In this document: positions 37,471 through 49,800 of the stretch, piece after piece
Numbering within the stretch: position 1 is the stretch's first letter
Layout: every line of letters begins with the position of its first letter
Source: Rhabdornis inornatus
Taxonomy: Eukaryota > Chordata > Aves > Passeriformes > Rhabdornithidae
Direction of reading: 5' to 3'
Assembly (NCBI GenBank): GCA_013397075.1
Contig: VWZS01010902.1
Location: 1-64,000, forward strand
DNA: 64,000 nt
The notes under the pieces: generated by a model
Databases searched by the model: none
Told to the model about the DNA's origin: nothing
What the model saw: only the letters and a program-made list of their open reading frames with translations
Program-made: the position numbers and the translations under genes

Positions 37471-39420
37471 CATTTGCCAGGTCTCTGTAACTACTGTTGT
37501 TTTTTCACAGTGCTTTAAAAAGCTTTGAGTATTGAGGCAGATGCACGGGGCAGGGTACCAGTTATATAAAAGGACAGCTGTAAAAACATGTGCAACAGCA
37601 ATTAAGCAAGAACTCTTAGAAGCATGAGGTCATTAATCGTAATTGCAATAAGGGGCTTCTTAGAACTTGTCCTTAATATTTGAAATGGAGAAAATGTCAG
37701 CAGCTTCAGGCAGCATTCCAACTTTGCTTCCTCCATTCTGTGCTACTGCAAGCAAGGGGACTGTGTGTGTCCAATTATCAGCTACATTGAGGAAGTTTTA
37801 TATTCAGACATCCTTCTTTGGGCTTGCTATCCCATAGGCACTGGAGCATGGTCCACTTTAAATGCAGCAGAAACAAGAGGCCAAGCTACCAAGCAGAGGA
37901 TTATTCCCCAGCAAAGCAATTTCCAGTTTCTTCATTGAATATTATCAAGGCCCTATCCTGAGTGCCTTCCATCCCTTTCCAGCAGGTTAGGGCAGCCACC
38001 ATCTTCAGGAATTGTTCTGCACCTCACAAACTCGTAAGTCAGTCTTCTTAATTTCAATAAACTCTGGAGTTGTTTTCAATAATCAGTCGCTCTTTTAACT
38101 AGGTGATACAAGCTGAATGACAAAGATAAGCTTAAGCAAACCAGATGAATGCACAGAAGGAACCCTGTTCCTTTCAGTTGCAGGCTGAAAGCCGATATAT
38201 TACATGTCTGCATGCAATAAAACATTTTTGTTTTAATGTTCCTAGGGAAGCTTGAAACTAAACCCTTGCAAAACATCTGGTTCAAAACTTCAGCATTTTA
38301 ATATTAAATGCTTCCTGAAATCTGTTTGTGTAACTGTACCATACAGGTTTGCTTCATAGTTTTCTAATAAATTGTTTCTAGCTCATTTTGTTATCCTTGC
38401 ACTGACTTTGATATCTCCTGCTGATAATATAATGTCAGTAATAGTTTAATAGTTTGCTGATATCCTAAGCACAGATTCTGAAGACAACTGCATAATTTTT
38501 AGGTTTCAGCTTCATATTGTCTTTCATACAACTCTAAGGTTTTAACTTTTTGCTCTCTAAAGTGAATACAATTTTTGTTACAGTTTTGTCTTCCCAAACA
38601 TAGTCTTTGTGTCACCATAGGTCCCTTCAGCAATGCCTCTGGATAAGGTGGGAAAAAACTTTGCATGGCCCTGTGAACAACAGTTGTCATGTTACTGCTG
38701 GGACTGGTATTTAGAACTTTGTGTCAAAGCCCTGGAGGGCTTGGGAAACAAAAAATTTCAGCAGTGAAGTGGAAGATTTTTTTTCCCCACTGAATTGTCA
38801 TCTTTATCATCCATGGATAGACAAGCAACAGGAAATCAGAAAAGAGTCACACATTTTAAAGCATGCTAAGCCTTGTGAAGTTGGTCTTGCTGACCCTCAG
38901 AACTGTAGCTTAATAATTCCAGCTAAAGCCACATTAACTCTGAGTGTGATGCTCTAAGTTTTGCTGGCTGATTTCTGCCTTCTGCTGGTTTTGTGTTTGT
39001 GTTGAGCACAGCGCAGAGTCCTGACCTGGCATTGCCTGACCCTCCTCCAGACAGGGTAATTGTGTCAGCCTGAGCTGAGCTTCAGGGCTTGTGAACTTCA
39101 GGATCCTGTCATGCTAACACAGCTATGCTACACTGGGGGCCTGAGCTAGTATTTTTGCAAGATGTGTAGCTTAGACTGACTGTAGCTATTCATCTTAATA
39201 CAGCCTCAGTTCCTCTGTCTGAGGCCTTCCAGCATGACTGAGAGCACCTCAGGAGCATGCCTCTCTCTCTGAACTAAAGAAGGAACCTTGGTTCCTAATT
39301 TCAGGTAACCAGGTAGAGCTCAAAGACTGAATACAGAACTTCAGGGGGCCTCCGAGAGCCTTTGAAATACAGGAGAAAGCAGAAGCCACTCAGGGGCTCC
39401 TGAAGCACTGGGAAGGATTT

Positions 39421-39460
39421 AAACAAAACAAAACAAAAACCAAAACAAAACAAAACAAAC
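39421..39460. repeat. CAAAA pentanucleotide microsatellite
   Basis: Seven to eight units of CAAAA with small interruptions. It is a simple repeat likely to vary in length. Confidence 0.9.
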
Positions 39461-42400
39461 TTTTACAGCACAAAACTTCAATTCTACACCCTTAAAACCT
39501 GTACTAACTTTTAGCAAAACTTTGTGCATGCTTTAGATTAGCCATGTGATTTCACACAAACCCCCACAAGGATTTAATTCCAATTGAAAGCAGTAGAACT
39601 AATAGTGTGCTTACAAATAAAGCTAATTAAGATTTCGTAGAACTAGGTACTATTTCATACAAACACCAAGAGATTTAATGTCAGTATATAGCACTTTCCA
39701 TGACTCATAGAATCTATAAATACGTACAGGTATTTTCAGCCTGATCATTATATGCCTGGCCTAGCTCAGAAAGAAATGTGTAGGAAATGTGTAGCATAGT
39801 AGGAAACAACTCTTATAAACAGAAAATAATTGTGTAAATATCTAACTGGAACAAAATCCTATAGCTGATGTACAACACAGGAAATTCCATTTCAACATAT
39901 TTCTTGATGCTTAATCTTGCCAGGTGGAATGGATCAACAAAGAGGGAGAAGTCACAGTACATAGTGAAAAAATGTTACACATTTGTGGAGGTCATCCAAT
40001 GGGACCTAAGAAAAATCCGCAAAGCAGCTACAACTCTCATTGCTCAAGTTCAGCTTGGTTCACTCTCAATGTCTATATATCTTGTTACAATTATTTACTT
40101 TTCAATTTATCAGTATCTGGCAAAAAAAATCTATTTTAACTGAAATTCCTTTTCAAGCCATTTTACTATTTTTTTAATAGATAAATATTACTTCAATTAA
40201 AATAGAGTAGTAGTGGAATAACATGGGTAGGAAATTGGGGTAGGGAAACGACAATTTCTACAATTAGCTCCCAACAGCTTCTTCAAACTGTCTCTAGCAT
40301 GATTCAATATTAGAAGAGTACTTTATTTCAACAGCATCAGTAAGCACTGAATCATCTGCTTGTATAAGGGTGGGAAAAATTTCAAATATCAGCACTATGT
40401 CATTACATGGCATGCTATACTATAGCTGATCAAAGCACTCAAATTCAGAGGAAAATAAAAAGAGCAAACTGTTGAACATGGCAGCTGAGAAGAAAAATGG
40501 AGATCTTCATAATAGGTGACTGAAAATCAGATTTGGAATGTTAAAAGAAAAGAGAGTGGATATTTCACATGAAACCTGAAGGTATTATTGATGAGATTTT
40601 TGTTTAATTAAATTCAAAACAGAATGAGAGAGGAAAAGCTTTTCAGAGTAAGCATGATTAACAGCTGCCTTTCAGGAACAGGATGTTGGGTTCTTAAGTG
40701 CATTTCTAAGTTTAAGTTTGAGCCCAAGATTAAATTTAACAGACATACTAGCTCTATAAATTTTGTCCTTGGATTCCTTACATCTCCTCTTTCAGCCATT
40801 AGATACATATGAAAAAACATGAGAGCAAAGAACGAGGATTTTGTGGTTTTGTAAAAAGAAATAGATACAATAGAGTAGTGCGTATTTTCATGTGGTTACA
40901 TAATGGTTACAACAAAGTCTGAGGAGTAACATCTAAGATGATGCAAGATGCTTTGCAGTGCTCACAATCAACTGAATTGAGAACAGGAGCTCAACACACA
41001 CCAGGACTCTGTGTCTCAGCATCAGCTTAAGGACTGGCTTTGCAAGGCGCAAGTGTGTGCTTGACCAGAGACTCCCAAGGAGACCTTCAGGAAGCAGACA
41101 CTTCTGAAAGTAAGTGGTGGGATATGTGCCAGAGGCATTCTCCAGCCTCCTCCCATGGGGCAGGAGTGCTGCTGTTCCTCCCCACAGGGCTGGGCCCCCC
41201 TGCTTTCTCACAAACTCCTGTGAACTATGACTGATGTGTTGACACCACCCTTTTTATTCTAGATTGAGTAAAGCTTTCTCTATACAGAGTCAGGTTCAGA
41301 AAGACCAGAAAATGAATGCTGCTAGTAAATGAATATTATCAAAGAGAAATGTCCAAAATGAGGGGACATACCCTTGCATGAAAGATTGAAGTGTTAGGAT
41401 TCATTACACTTGCAGGCTAATAGCACACATTTCACAAGCGTCTGTAATAGATTGTCTTCCTTTGTGCAAATGTGTTTTCCATTTTCACTCTCTCCTGAGC
41501 CAAGCATGAGGTTCAGAGGGGGAGAGACAGACTGCCCCTTCTGCTTCAGCCCAAGACCCAGGGATCCTTAACAAACAGTCTGGCCAGGGGATTTCAAGGT
41601 CTGCAAGGGTGCCTGCTTGGTATTTCCACAGAATAGAACTTGAAATGTTTTGGGTAGTGACGAGTCTTGGTCAAGAAGTAGGCAGCAACTCAATGAGAGA
41701 CGGGAATTCATATAGATAACAACAAATTACATATTCCATTCCATCTGTCATTTTCAGAAAAAAAGTGTGGAGTTATCTTAATTTTTAATGCAAATTGGGG
41801 ACTTGCAGTTCCCTTTAGAGCTAATAGATTCTTCACTCTTTCTGATAATATGTTTAAAACTAAATCCCTCAAATCTCTTGCCTAAGCAGCATTAATCATG
41901 CTGAATCTTAGCCATCAATCATCAATTTGCCTTTATGAATGATTAGGTAAACAGAATAGAATTTTCTTAAAGTTGCTGTCCTAGACTGTGGGCTACAGAT
42001 ACCAACTCTCCCCAACTCCTCTTTGACTACAAGGGAGTAGTATTGCTGAATATCACAAAGTGGGATGTGATTTGCTAACAATATCTGTCCATATTTTATA
42101 TCAAGCACCTGTTAGTATTTAAATATCTCATTTCAAAGTATCCAAAACGTTGTACAAGTCAGATCTCAGACATATTTCAGAGACATGGAGAAACTGAAGG
42201 AAACAGCATTAAATGGGCAAACTCCCAAAACATGGGCAAGTAAAAAATGTACAGAATACCAAAAATTGCTAATCTCATTCCAGAATCTGCCCATATGCCA
42301 GCCTGCATTAGGTTCTCGATCTTTTTTTCAACTCCCATACCTTCAGAAGGTGTAAGAAGGTGCTTATATAATGCAGTGGTTTTTATAGCAAGCTAAAACT

Positions 42401-43720
42401 ATGTTGAAGAGATTAAATGTTGAAAGCTATTTTTAGCCAAACTAATGGTATCGATTTCACTAATAACATAAGCTGCAGGTGTCTCCTAAAGTAAAAAGTA
42501 AGACGATGGAAGACCTAACTCGACAAAAGGCTACTGACCACAGAAAAGTAGCAGTTCCAAATTACATTAAATCAGGCAATTCTGCCCAACACTCCCCCTG
42601 GTGGTTTTGCCCACAGAGATGAACATGCAGTCGCATACATGCAAAATCCTCCAGCCTAATGACTAAACGTCCCGTTAATAGGATTAAGTACCTTCTCATC
42701 AGATAAGTAGAACATTGCAAAATCCTTGACACTCACAGAAATTAGATCAGAACACAGCCCAGCCCCTTCCTGACACAGGGAGCAGTTTTGCAGAAGAGGT
42801 GCAAAATATTAATGGTAAATATATTTGTTATTTTTACTTTTCTTTGGTTGTGTGTTTGTATTTCCTTGCAAAGTTAATTGGTCTTTTGCTGTAAACGTAA
42901 AGGTACAATATGCAAGTAACTATAGAAGCAAATCCAGGCTACAAACAAATCCAGGCTTTTAATTTATATATGCTCTTGTAGGTGATAATTGCATCTCCAA
43001 GAAGGCTATATTGGCTAACGACAAGGCATCTGATTACTGTGTTCACTTAATCAGATGAGAACCATAAAGTGCAGTTGCGTGGTTTCTGAAAAATAAACTT
43101 TTCACCTCTGCTCTTAGGAGGGAAAGAAAGCAAATGGAATTTCTTACATTTTGTAGGGATTTCTTTCATGTGCTGATCTGTTTGTTTACAAAATTGATTT
43201 AATTGCTGATTTCTTGGCACACCTATTATTGTGTCTCTTATATGAATCTTATTCTGAAGGACAAGAAAAGGAATAACATTCCAGAAACGTCTCTCTTTAA
43301 AACTGGCAATAGTGTTTAGCATGGATGTATTTATAATATGAACTAAGGACAGAATATGAGATCAGCAATTAGTGTGTTTCACAAAGTAGAAAAAGGAAAG
43401 ACTGAGCAGAATAAGCTTTTGATTTCATGTATACATGTCCTGATTCTGTTAACCACTGTGCAAACTCAATGGAATTCACCTAATTAATCTAAATAGATAA
43501 TTACAAATGAGGTCAAGCTTCTTACTCATGTATTTTCAGCAAGAGTAGCATTTAGGTGCACGCTATATATCTCAGAAACCATAGTTAAAGACAAAATTAA
43601 CGGGATCTTGTAAGATACTTAGTATTATACTTAGTATTTATATTTGCTTAGTATACCCAGACATCTGAGCTTCCTGACAATGTTTACATGCAACTGCACC
43701 GAACTGTTTCTCTTGACCAG

Positions 43721-43830
43721 AAAGAACATGAGGTCCTCTTGGATATTTATAATACACGTGCTGTGTCTGAGGGGCCACCATTGCGCACCGACGAAGCAGG
43801 AGGAAATGAATCTCCGGGACAGCCTCAAGC
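43721..43830 (+). CDS. CLUL1: CLUL1 coding exon 1 (start codon, signal peptide)
   Basis: A pyrimidine-rich acceptor ends at 43720, so the exon carries only seven leader bases before the ATG at 43728. It encodes residues 1-34 and the first base of codon 35. Residues 1-19 form a signal peptide (M-R-S-S, then hydrophobic WIFIIHVLCL, then a short polar end). A His-Cys-Ala-Pro-Thr motif at 18-22 is shared with mammalian CLUL1 just at the cleavage region. The upstream ATG at 43644 is in the same frame but lies before the acceptor, so it is rejected. The donor is GTACGT at 43831, phase 1. Confidence 0.9.
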
Positions 43831-46800
43831 GTACGTATGCTCTTCTTGCCAGGGTGTGCTGGAAGCCCCTGGGCCCAGCTGGGTAGTGCATTTTGAATTC
43901 CTCACTCACTGGCATCAACAAGTTCCACTTGTGTGCATGGAGCTTAGAAACCATGATAAAGCTGATTGCATGCCTACACACATACACACACACACAATAG
44001 GAAGATAAGAACAAGCAGGATAAGAAAGTAAAGGGATTAAGAGATAAGCATCACCTGCCAAAAAAAAAAAAGGATTTGCAGGATTTTTATAGATTATTTG
44101 GTTCCTTGTAAATCATCAGAATACAAGCCAAACCCAAAATTCAATTCAAAAGATTTGAACTATTTTGTTTGTTCAAATAATCTTTGAAAATATTTCCTCA
44201 ACTCTTTTATACTTCACTGAAAACATGGCTTTTACAAAAAACTGAAATAAAATTACTTAATTTAGAAAATAGCAGCTATTCTGTGCACACACAGCTCTAA
44301 GCATGGCTTTATTTTGTGGATAGAAAGAGGATCAGCCTTTAAACAATCCTGTGCTTCAATCTATGTTGGCAAGATTTCTGTAATAAAGAAACAAAAGGTT
44401 TGGGGAGAGGAAGAAAGACATAAATGAAGAAGTGATCGATGTGTTTTCGGCAGTCTCAAGGTGATATGGTTTTACTTCTTTTCTATAGTTCCAGTGATAG
44501 TCAGGGTCTATCTCCACAAAGAAAACAAATACAGATAAAGGATAGGCAATCATGCAGAGCTTCAAGGTGCAATGCATGGGCCAGCCCAGGTTTTCACCAG
44601 AACTCTGTGGTCATTACTTCACAGGAAGTCTAGAAATTGAATTTTTATGAAAACTGGTTGAAGGCACTGTAATTTACATTTTCAAAACGTAGTGGGAAAC
44701 TGTCACAGGCTTCTACCACATCAAAGATAAATATAAAGGTTATGTCATCAGAAAACTGATGAGTGATCCTAGGAGATATCCAAAACCTAGGATCATGCCT
44801 GTGCAACCTGATGAAGTTGACCCTGCTTTGAGTGGGCGAGGGAGGGGCAGACTCAATGTCTCAATGACTCAATGATCTCCAAAGGTACCAGCCTCAATTG
44901 TTCTGGATTTCAGTATTTAGCAGTGATATAGTTGAATATATATTTTGAGTTACATACAGCTGATCCTTGCAAAAGCTCTGGGCCAGATTCTTATCTCATG
45001 GAAATTGTCTTGGCTCTGTGTTAATCAGCATTCACTATCTCAGATTTGGCTCTGCCACTGTAGGGAAACAGAGCTATTTCATTCTCCTTCATCATCAGTG
45101 CATGACAACTTGCAACAGTGTTAAAATCTGATTAAGTCACTGTATAATTTGGCTTTTTTTAGAATTATCTGAAGTTGGAGAGAAGTATGTAGATGAAGAG
45201 GTAAAGAAAGCTTTGATTGGTATTAAGCAGATGAAAATTATGATGGAAAGAAATGAAGATAAGCACATAGATCTGATGAAAACCTTGAAGAAGAGCAGTG
45301 AAGAAAAACAGGTAACATAAATGCATCTGTGAGGTTTTAATGTTTATTCTGAGAAGAATGTAAACCAAACTGTATGTACAAAACAAGCAGTGTACATCTT
45401 TTCATGCAGTCATGGGATTGAGAGAAAATCTGCTTCTGCCCCTTTGCAGAGGAAAATTGCACATACTGCTTGTTTCTAAAAACCCCTGCTTCACTGAATT
45501 CACACCAAGGCAACTGCAGGCCACTGTAGAACAGTGCTTTGTGAAGAAGGTCCAGCAGCTCTTCCCTCCATGTCTCTATACTCCTAGGGACACAAGATGT
45601 TTTCCAGCTTGCTTGGCAAACTTCAGATCTGCAGAAGAACATCAAAGCTACAAATGATAATGTGCTCTAAAGAAAGTACAGTGAATCAGGGGAATTTCTG
45701 ATGTCTTAGTGCAATACCTAGGCTCAGAGCCATGTGCTCCATGATCTGAAGAAACAGAGGTTTACTGTATATTTAAAAAAGTATAAATATCCTAACTTTG
45801 TTTCAATGAACTTGAAGGCAAATTCCCTCCTGGCCCAACATCTGGTAGTTAGTTTAAACTATAGGTATTAGCAAGACAAAAAATACCTGATAGCTTTCTA
45901 ACATCTCAAGGAACATCAGTGCACTCCCACAATCAATGCTCTTGTTAGATCTTACTGAATGATTTCATTTACACAGGACTTACATCCACAGGGAGAGTTC
46001 ATAAAACACTGAATAAATGTATTAGAAAGATCAGAAAATAACTAAGCATAGATTATGAAAACTGCAGTTACTGTCTCCATCAAGCACATTCTGATAGAAG
46101 TTTTCTTTTATGTGAGTCTCTTCCCTATTGGAATGCTGACAAAAAGGAATAAGCCCCACCAATTAAAAGGCTTTTGTCATACTTAGAGATAACTTGGAAC
46201 ACTGTTTGGAAACCAAAACTATTAAAATATGTTGCAATTGGAAAGAGAAATTGATGATGTGCAATCTACTTCAATAGGAAGAACTTTCCTCTTTCCATTG
46301 TCAAGTCTATTCCAAAAATGCTGCTTCTGATCTGCTCATCTTTGTGCCCTAACTGATGAAGTAAATAGAAGCAGCATTGTAAAATGCATCTTGTTGCCCT
46401 TCAGTATGGAAGGAGTGGCTCACACTTCCACAAGAGCAGGAAAAAATCCCCTTTTGATTAGTATACTCACAAACAGCAGAGTTTTATACTTTTTAATATT
46501 TCTGCATTAGAAAGACTTTATGGCAAGGACCTACCCTTGTGAAATATCAATCCCTTAAAGGTAGAGAAAAGAAACATATTTGTGGGACAGATGAATACAG
46601 TTCAGATGATATGGAGAAAAAATAACACGAGTTGAACACATGACCATGTGGGAGGTTGAATTCTTACACAGAATGATGTGTGAGTTTTTTTCTTAACATC
46701 AAAAATCCTGGTAGACTGTAGAGATCCATTTGTTTCTGTAGGCTGTGCCCCCTGAGAGAACAACATCAGAAAAATCCTATAAGGAAAAGGTTTTCAATTT

Positions 46801-49800
46801 TCAGTTCCCTCCATATGTGACTGCAGCTGAGAAGGCAACCTACTCTAGTGGTTAGGGATTAGTAAAAAAAAAGGAGCCATAAATAGCCAAATGAGTGATC
46901 AATACTGGGGTAAGTACTTAGAATACTAATCTGAAAATTGCCCTCAACTGTATCTTTTTCCTTACTTAGCAAGCCTTGCGACTTATGGATGAAGTAAAGG
47001 CAAGACTGGAAGAAGAGGAAAGACAATGTCAAGTATCCTTGAAAAATCTATGGGATGAATGTGAATCTTGTTTAGAAAGTACCTGCATGAGATATTATAC
47101 AACTTGCAAGCATGGTGTGTCAACCTTTAAGAGAAAGGTAGGAAGAAATTTTGTATCTGGAGAATACTCTTGAGTTCACCCAAAGTTTTAGAGTCAGCAC
47201 ATCTTATTTTCTCAATGCCTAGGTCTGCCAGTTATATCAGCTTACTAGAATTAATTTGATTTGGAGTGTCTGGAAATATGAAGTTATATGGTAGAGATTA
47301 CATGTGATTATGGTGGTGGAATGCTGAGCCAAAATGAGTTCAGTTGCACCCTGGCAAGATTCCATGGAAACTGATGACTCCCCTAACTCCAACAGACTCA
47401 TTCCAGATATACAATGTTTTCTCTCACAGTGGGACTTGCACTAAGATGCTCCATAACTGTTTGTGAAAAACACCACATAGATCCTTTATGGTCCATCTGA
47501 AAATCAGCAAAGTTAAAAGTGTAGCTGTAGTTAGCAAAATTACATGAGGAAAAAAAAATTACTTACTTATTACATCATTCTTTCCTATATTATCTTAAAT
47601 AAACTCTTTAAGTAACAATAAAAGCTTTAAAATGCTTAACTTCATAAGAAAGGAACCTGTCAGCAAAGGAGATTTCCTTAATTCTACTGGAAAGAAAATA
47701 TGGTTTCCTGACTGGCCCATTATTACTACAAAATTTAACAATTGTAATCACATTTTTTTTGCTTAGGCATACACTTTAAGTGCAACAAACTTCTGAAGCA
47801 AAACTGTAATTGCTGCTACTAAAATGTTAGCCAGATTCCCTAGCTTTCACCCCTCCCATGTACTGAAAAATACAGTAATTTAAACATGGTGTGTTTCAGG
47901 CAGGGTTTAGAGCAAAGGTGTTTAATATTTGTGCATAGGTTAAAATTTGGGAGACATTAAATTTGTGATATCACTATTTGTGATATCACTATTTGTTATA
48001 CTTTTAGCTTTTTAGATACTGCTGATGGGTAGCTCATATATATGTTTTGGATTTTCAAGAATCTGTGGATGCTGCAGTTACTGCAGTAAAAGTTATATAC
48101 TGCATTGTCACTGTCTTTGACCCTCTTGGTAACTTCCTCCATTAATTATTTGATTTATTTGACGCATTCAAAGTAAGAATCGTGTTGTGACCTAAGTCAT
48201 TAAAAAAAAAAAAAAGAAAAGAAGACAAAGATGATTACTGTGGCTGAGGACATACAGACAGGAAGAGCAATACTGACTTCTGTTTCACACTTCACCTTCC
48301 CTCTAAGCTGCACTAGTGGTCAGATCAAGTTGATGATTTGTTGGTTTTTTTTTTTTTTTAATTAATATATATAACTGTCTCCATCTATATGTATATCTTT
48401 CTATATCTATATGTGTGTGTTTTAGCAGGGTGCTGCTTAACCCTTAACTGTTTTCTAATGCCACGGAGTGTGGCTCAAAAAACCACTCAATTGGCTCAGG
48501 CCAAAGTCATGCCTTAAAGTAGGGAGCAGGGACCAGTGGCACAGACCTAGGAACTGGAACTCTGTAATAGCAGAATTGACACTTGGCCTCCTACATGGTA
48601 AAACCATGGACTCAGAGCCACTGCTTTATTGATTTTGCTGGTTTCCATTTGCACAAGGACGTGAGGATTTGCCCAGCGGTGAGAGAGGGCAGGCTTTTTA
48701 CAAATCAAGGTGAGAACAATCACCTTCTGCTCCCTACATCACACAACAGAAATGCATCTCACATCTTTACAACATAAAGTCCAAGCTGCCTATTGGAAGA
48801 AACCAGAATGCTGATAATTACTTCGAGCCCCCACAGATAAAAGGGCAACTGGAAGAAATTTTACTCCAGATCTGACTTGGAACTAACGATTTAGATTGAA
48901 TGCACTTCCCCTCTTTGGGGTCTAGTGTCTTAAATTACTTCAGAGAATATGCTTGTTGACAGTTATTAAGAGGGCATTGTTTCTACAAGTATTTGAAAGA
49001 GAAAAATTAGAGACATTTACCTGAGAGATGAGAAACCGATAACTTGTCTGTCTCCTCATCTGTCTCCTTCTTATACACAGGTTGAAGATTTTTTGAGGAA
49101 AATACCTCCACTTGTATTTACTTTTCATGAGGAACAAGGAAGAGACATCCAGTCTAATGAAAAGCCTGAGAAAGAGGATACCCAACTAGTAAAGATGGAA
49201 AATTTATTTAGCCAGCTATTATCGGATGTGGGCTCAATATTTGACAGAAGTTTCATTTTTTTCAAGCACATGCAAAAAGAATTTGACCAGTCTTTTCAGA
49301 CATACTTCATGTCTGACCTGGACTTGAGTGAATCCCCCAGTATGCCAGCTTTACCTGAAGTCACCACCAGAACTGATAGCTCCCAGAGAGGCTGGGGCAT
49401 GCCTGGCTTCTTACAGGTAGTTTTTGATTTCAGTAGGACAGTGTTCGAAGGTGTCAGCGAGGTGATCACTGATGTGTTTGATGAATACAGAGATTACAGA
49501 AGAGATGTGCCAGAACAAACCAAAGGCAAGTGTTAGAAGATGAAAATTGACTGCACTGTCAATGACATCAACCCCCTTGGGAAGGCTAAACTACAGCGAA
49601 TTACTCAGTTTCCAGTATGTGAGTGTGAGATACGTAAGGAAGCTCTGGAGGCTATGGGTCAAGGATAACTGTCATTTAAATGAACAAATAAAAGTTACCT
49701 AGAAATCTCAGAGAAATGTTTCAGGGGGACTTAGGGCTCCTACATAGCCTGATTTTCATGACAATTCTCAAAGCATTTGCAGAAGCTCCTCAGGAGCACT

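Larger units (their letters stand above)
36981..43720. other. Intergenic DNA upstream of CLUL1
   Basis: AT-rich sequence with a pyrimidine-rich, T-rich tract at 37340-37470 and a CAAAA repeat at 39421-39460. No coding gene is recognised. One or more non-coding first exons and the promoter of CLUL1 should lie here or further left, because the first coding exon is preceded by a splice acceptor. They cannot be placed by eye. Confidence 0.5.

Noticed and set aside
43688..44008. 106-codon plus-strand frame overlapping CLUL1 exon 1
   Set aside because: It is out of frame with the signal-peptide exon, which matches CLUL1 and splices correctly.
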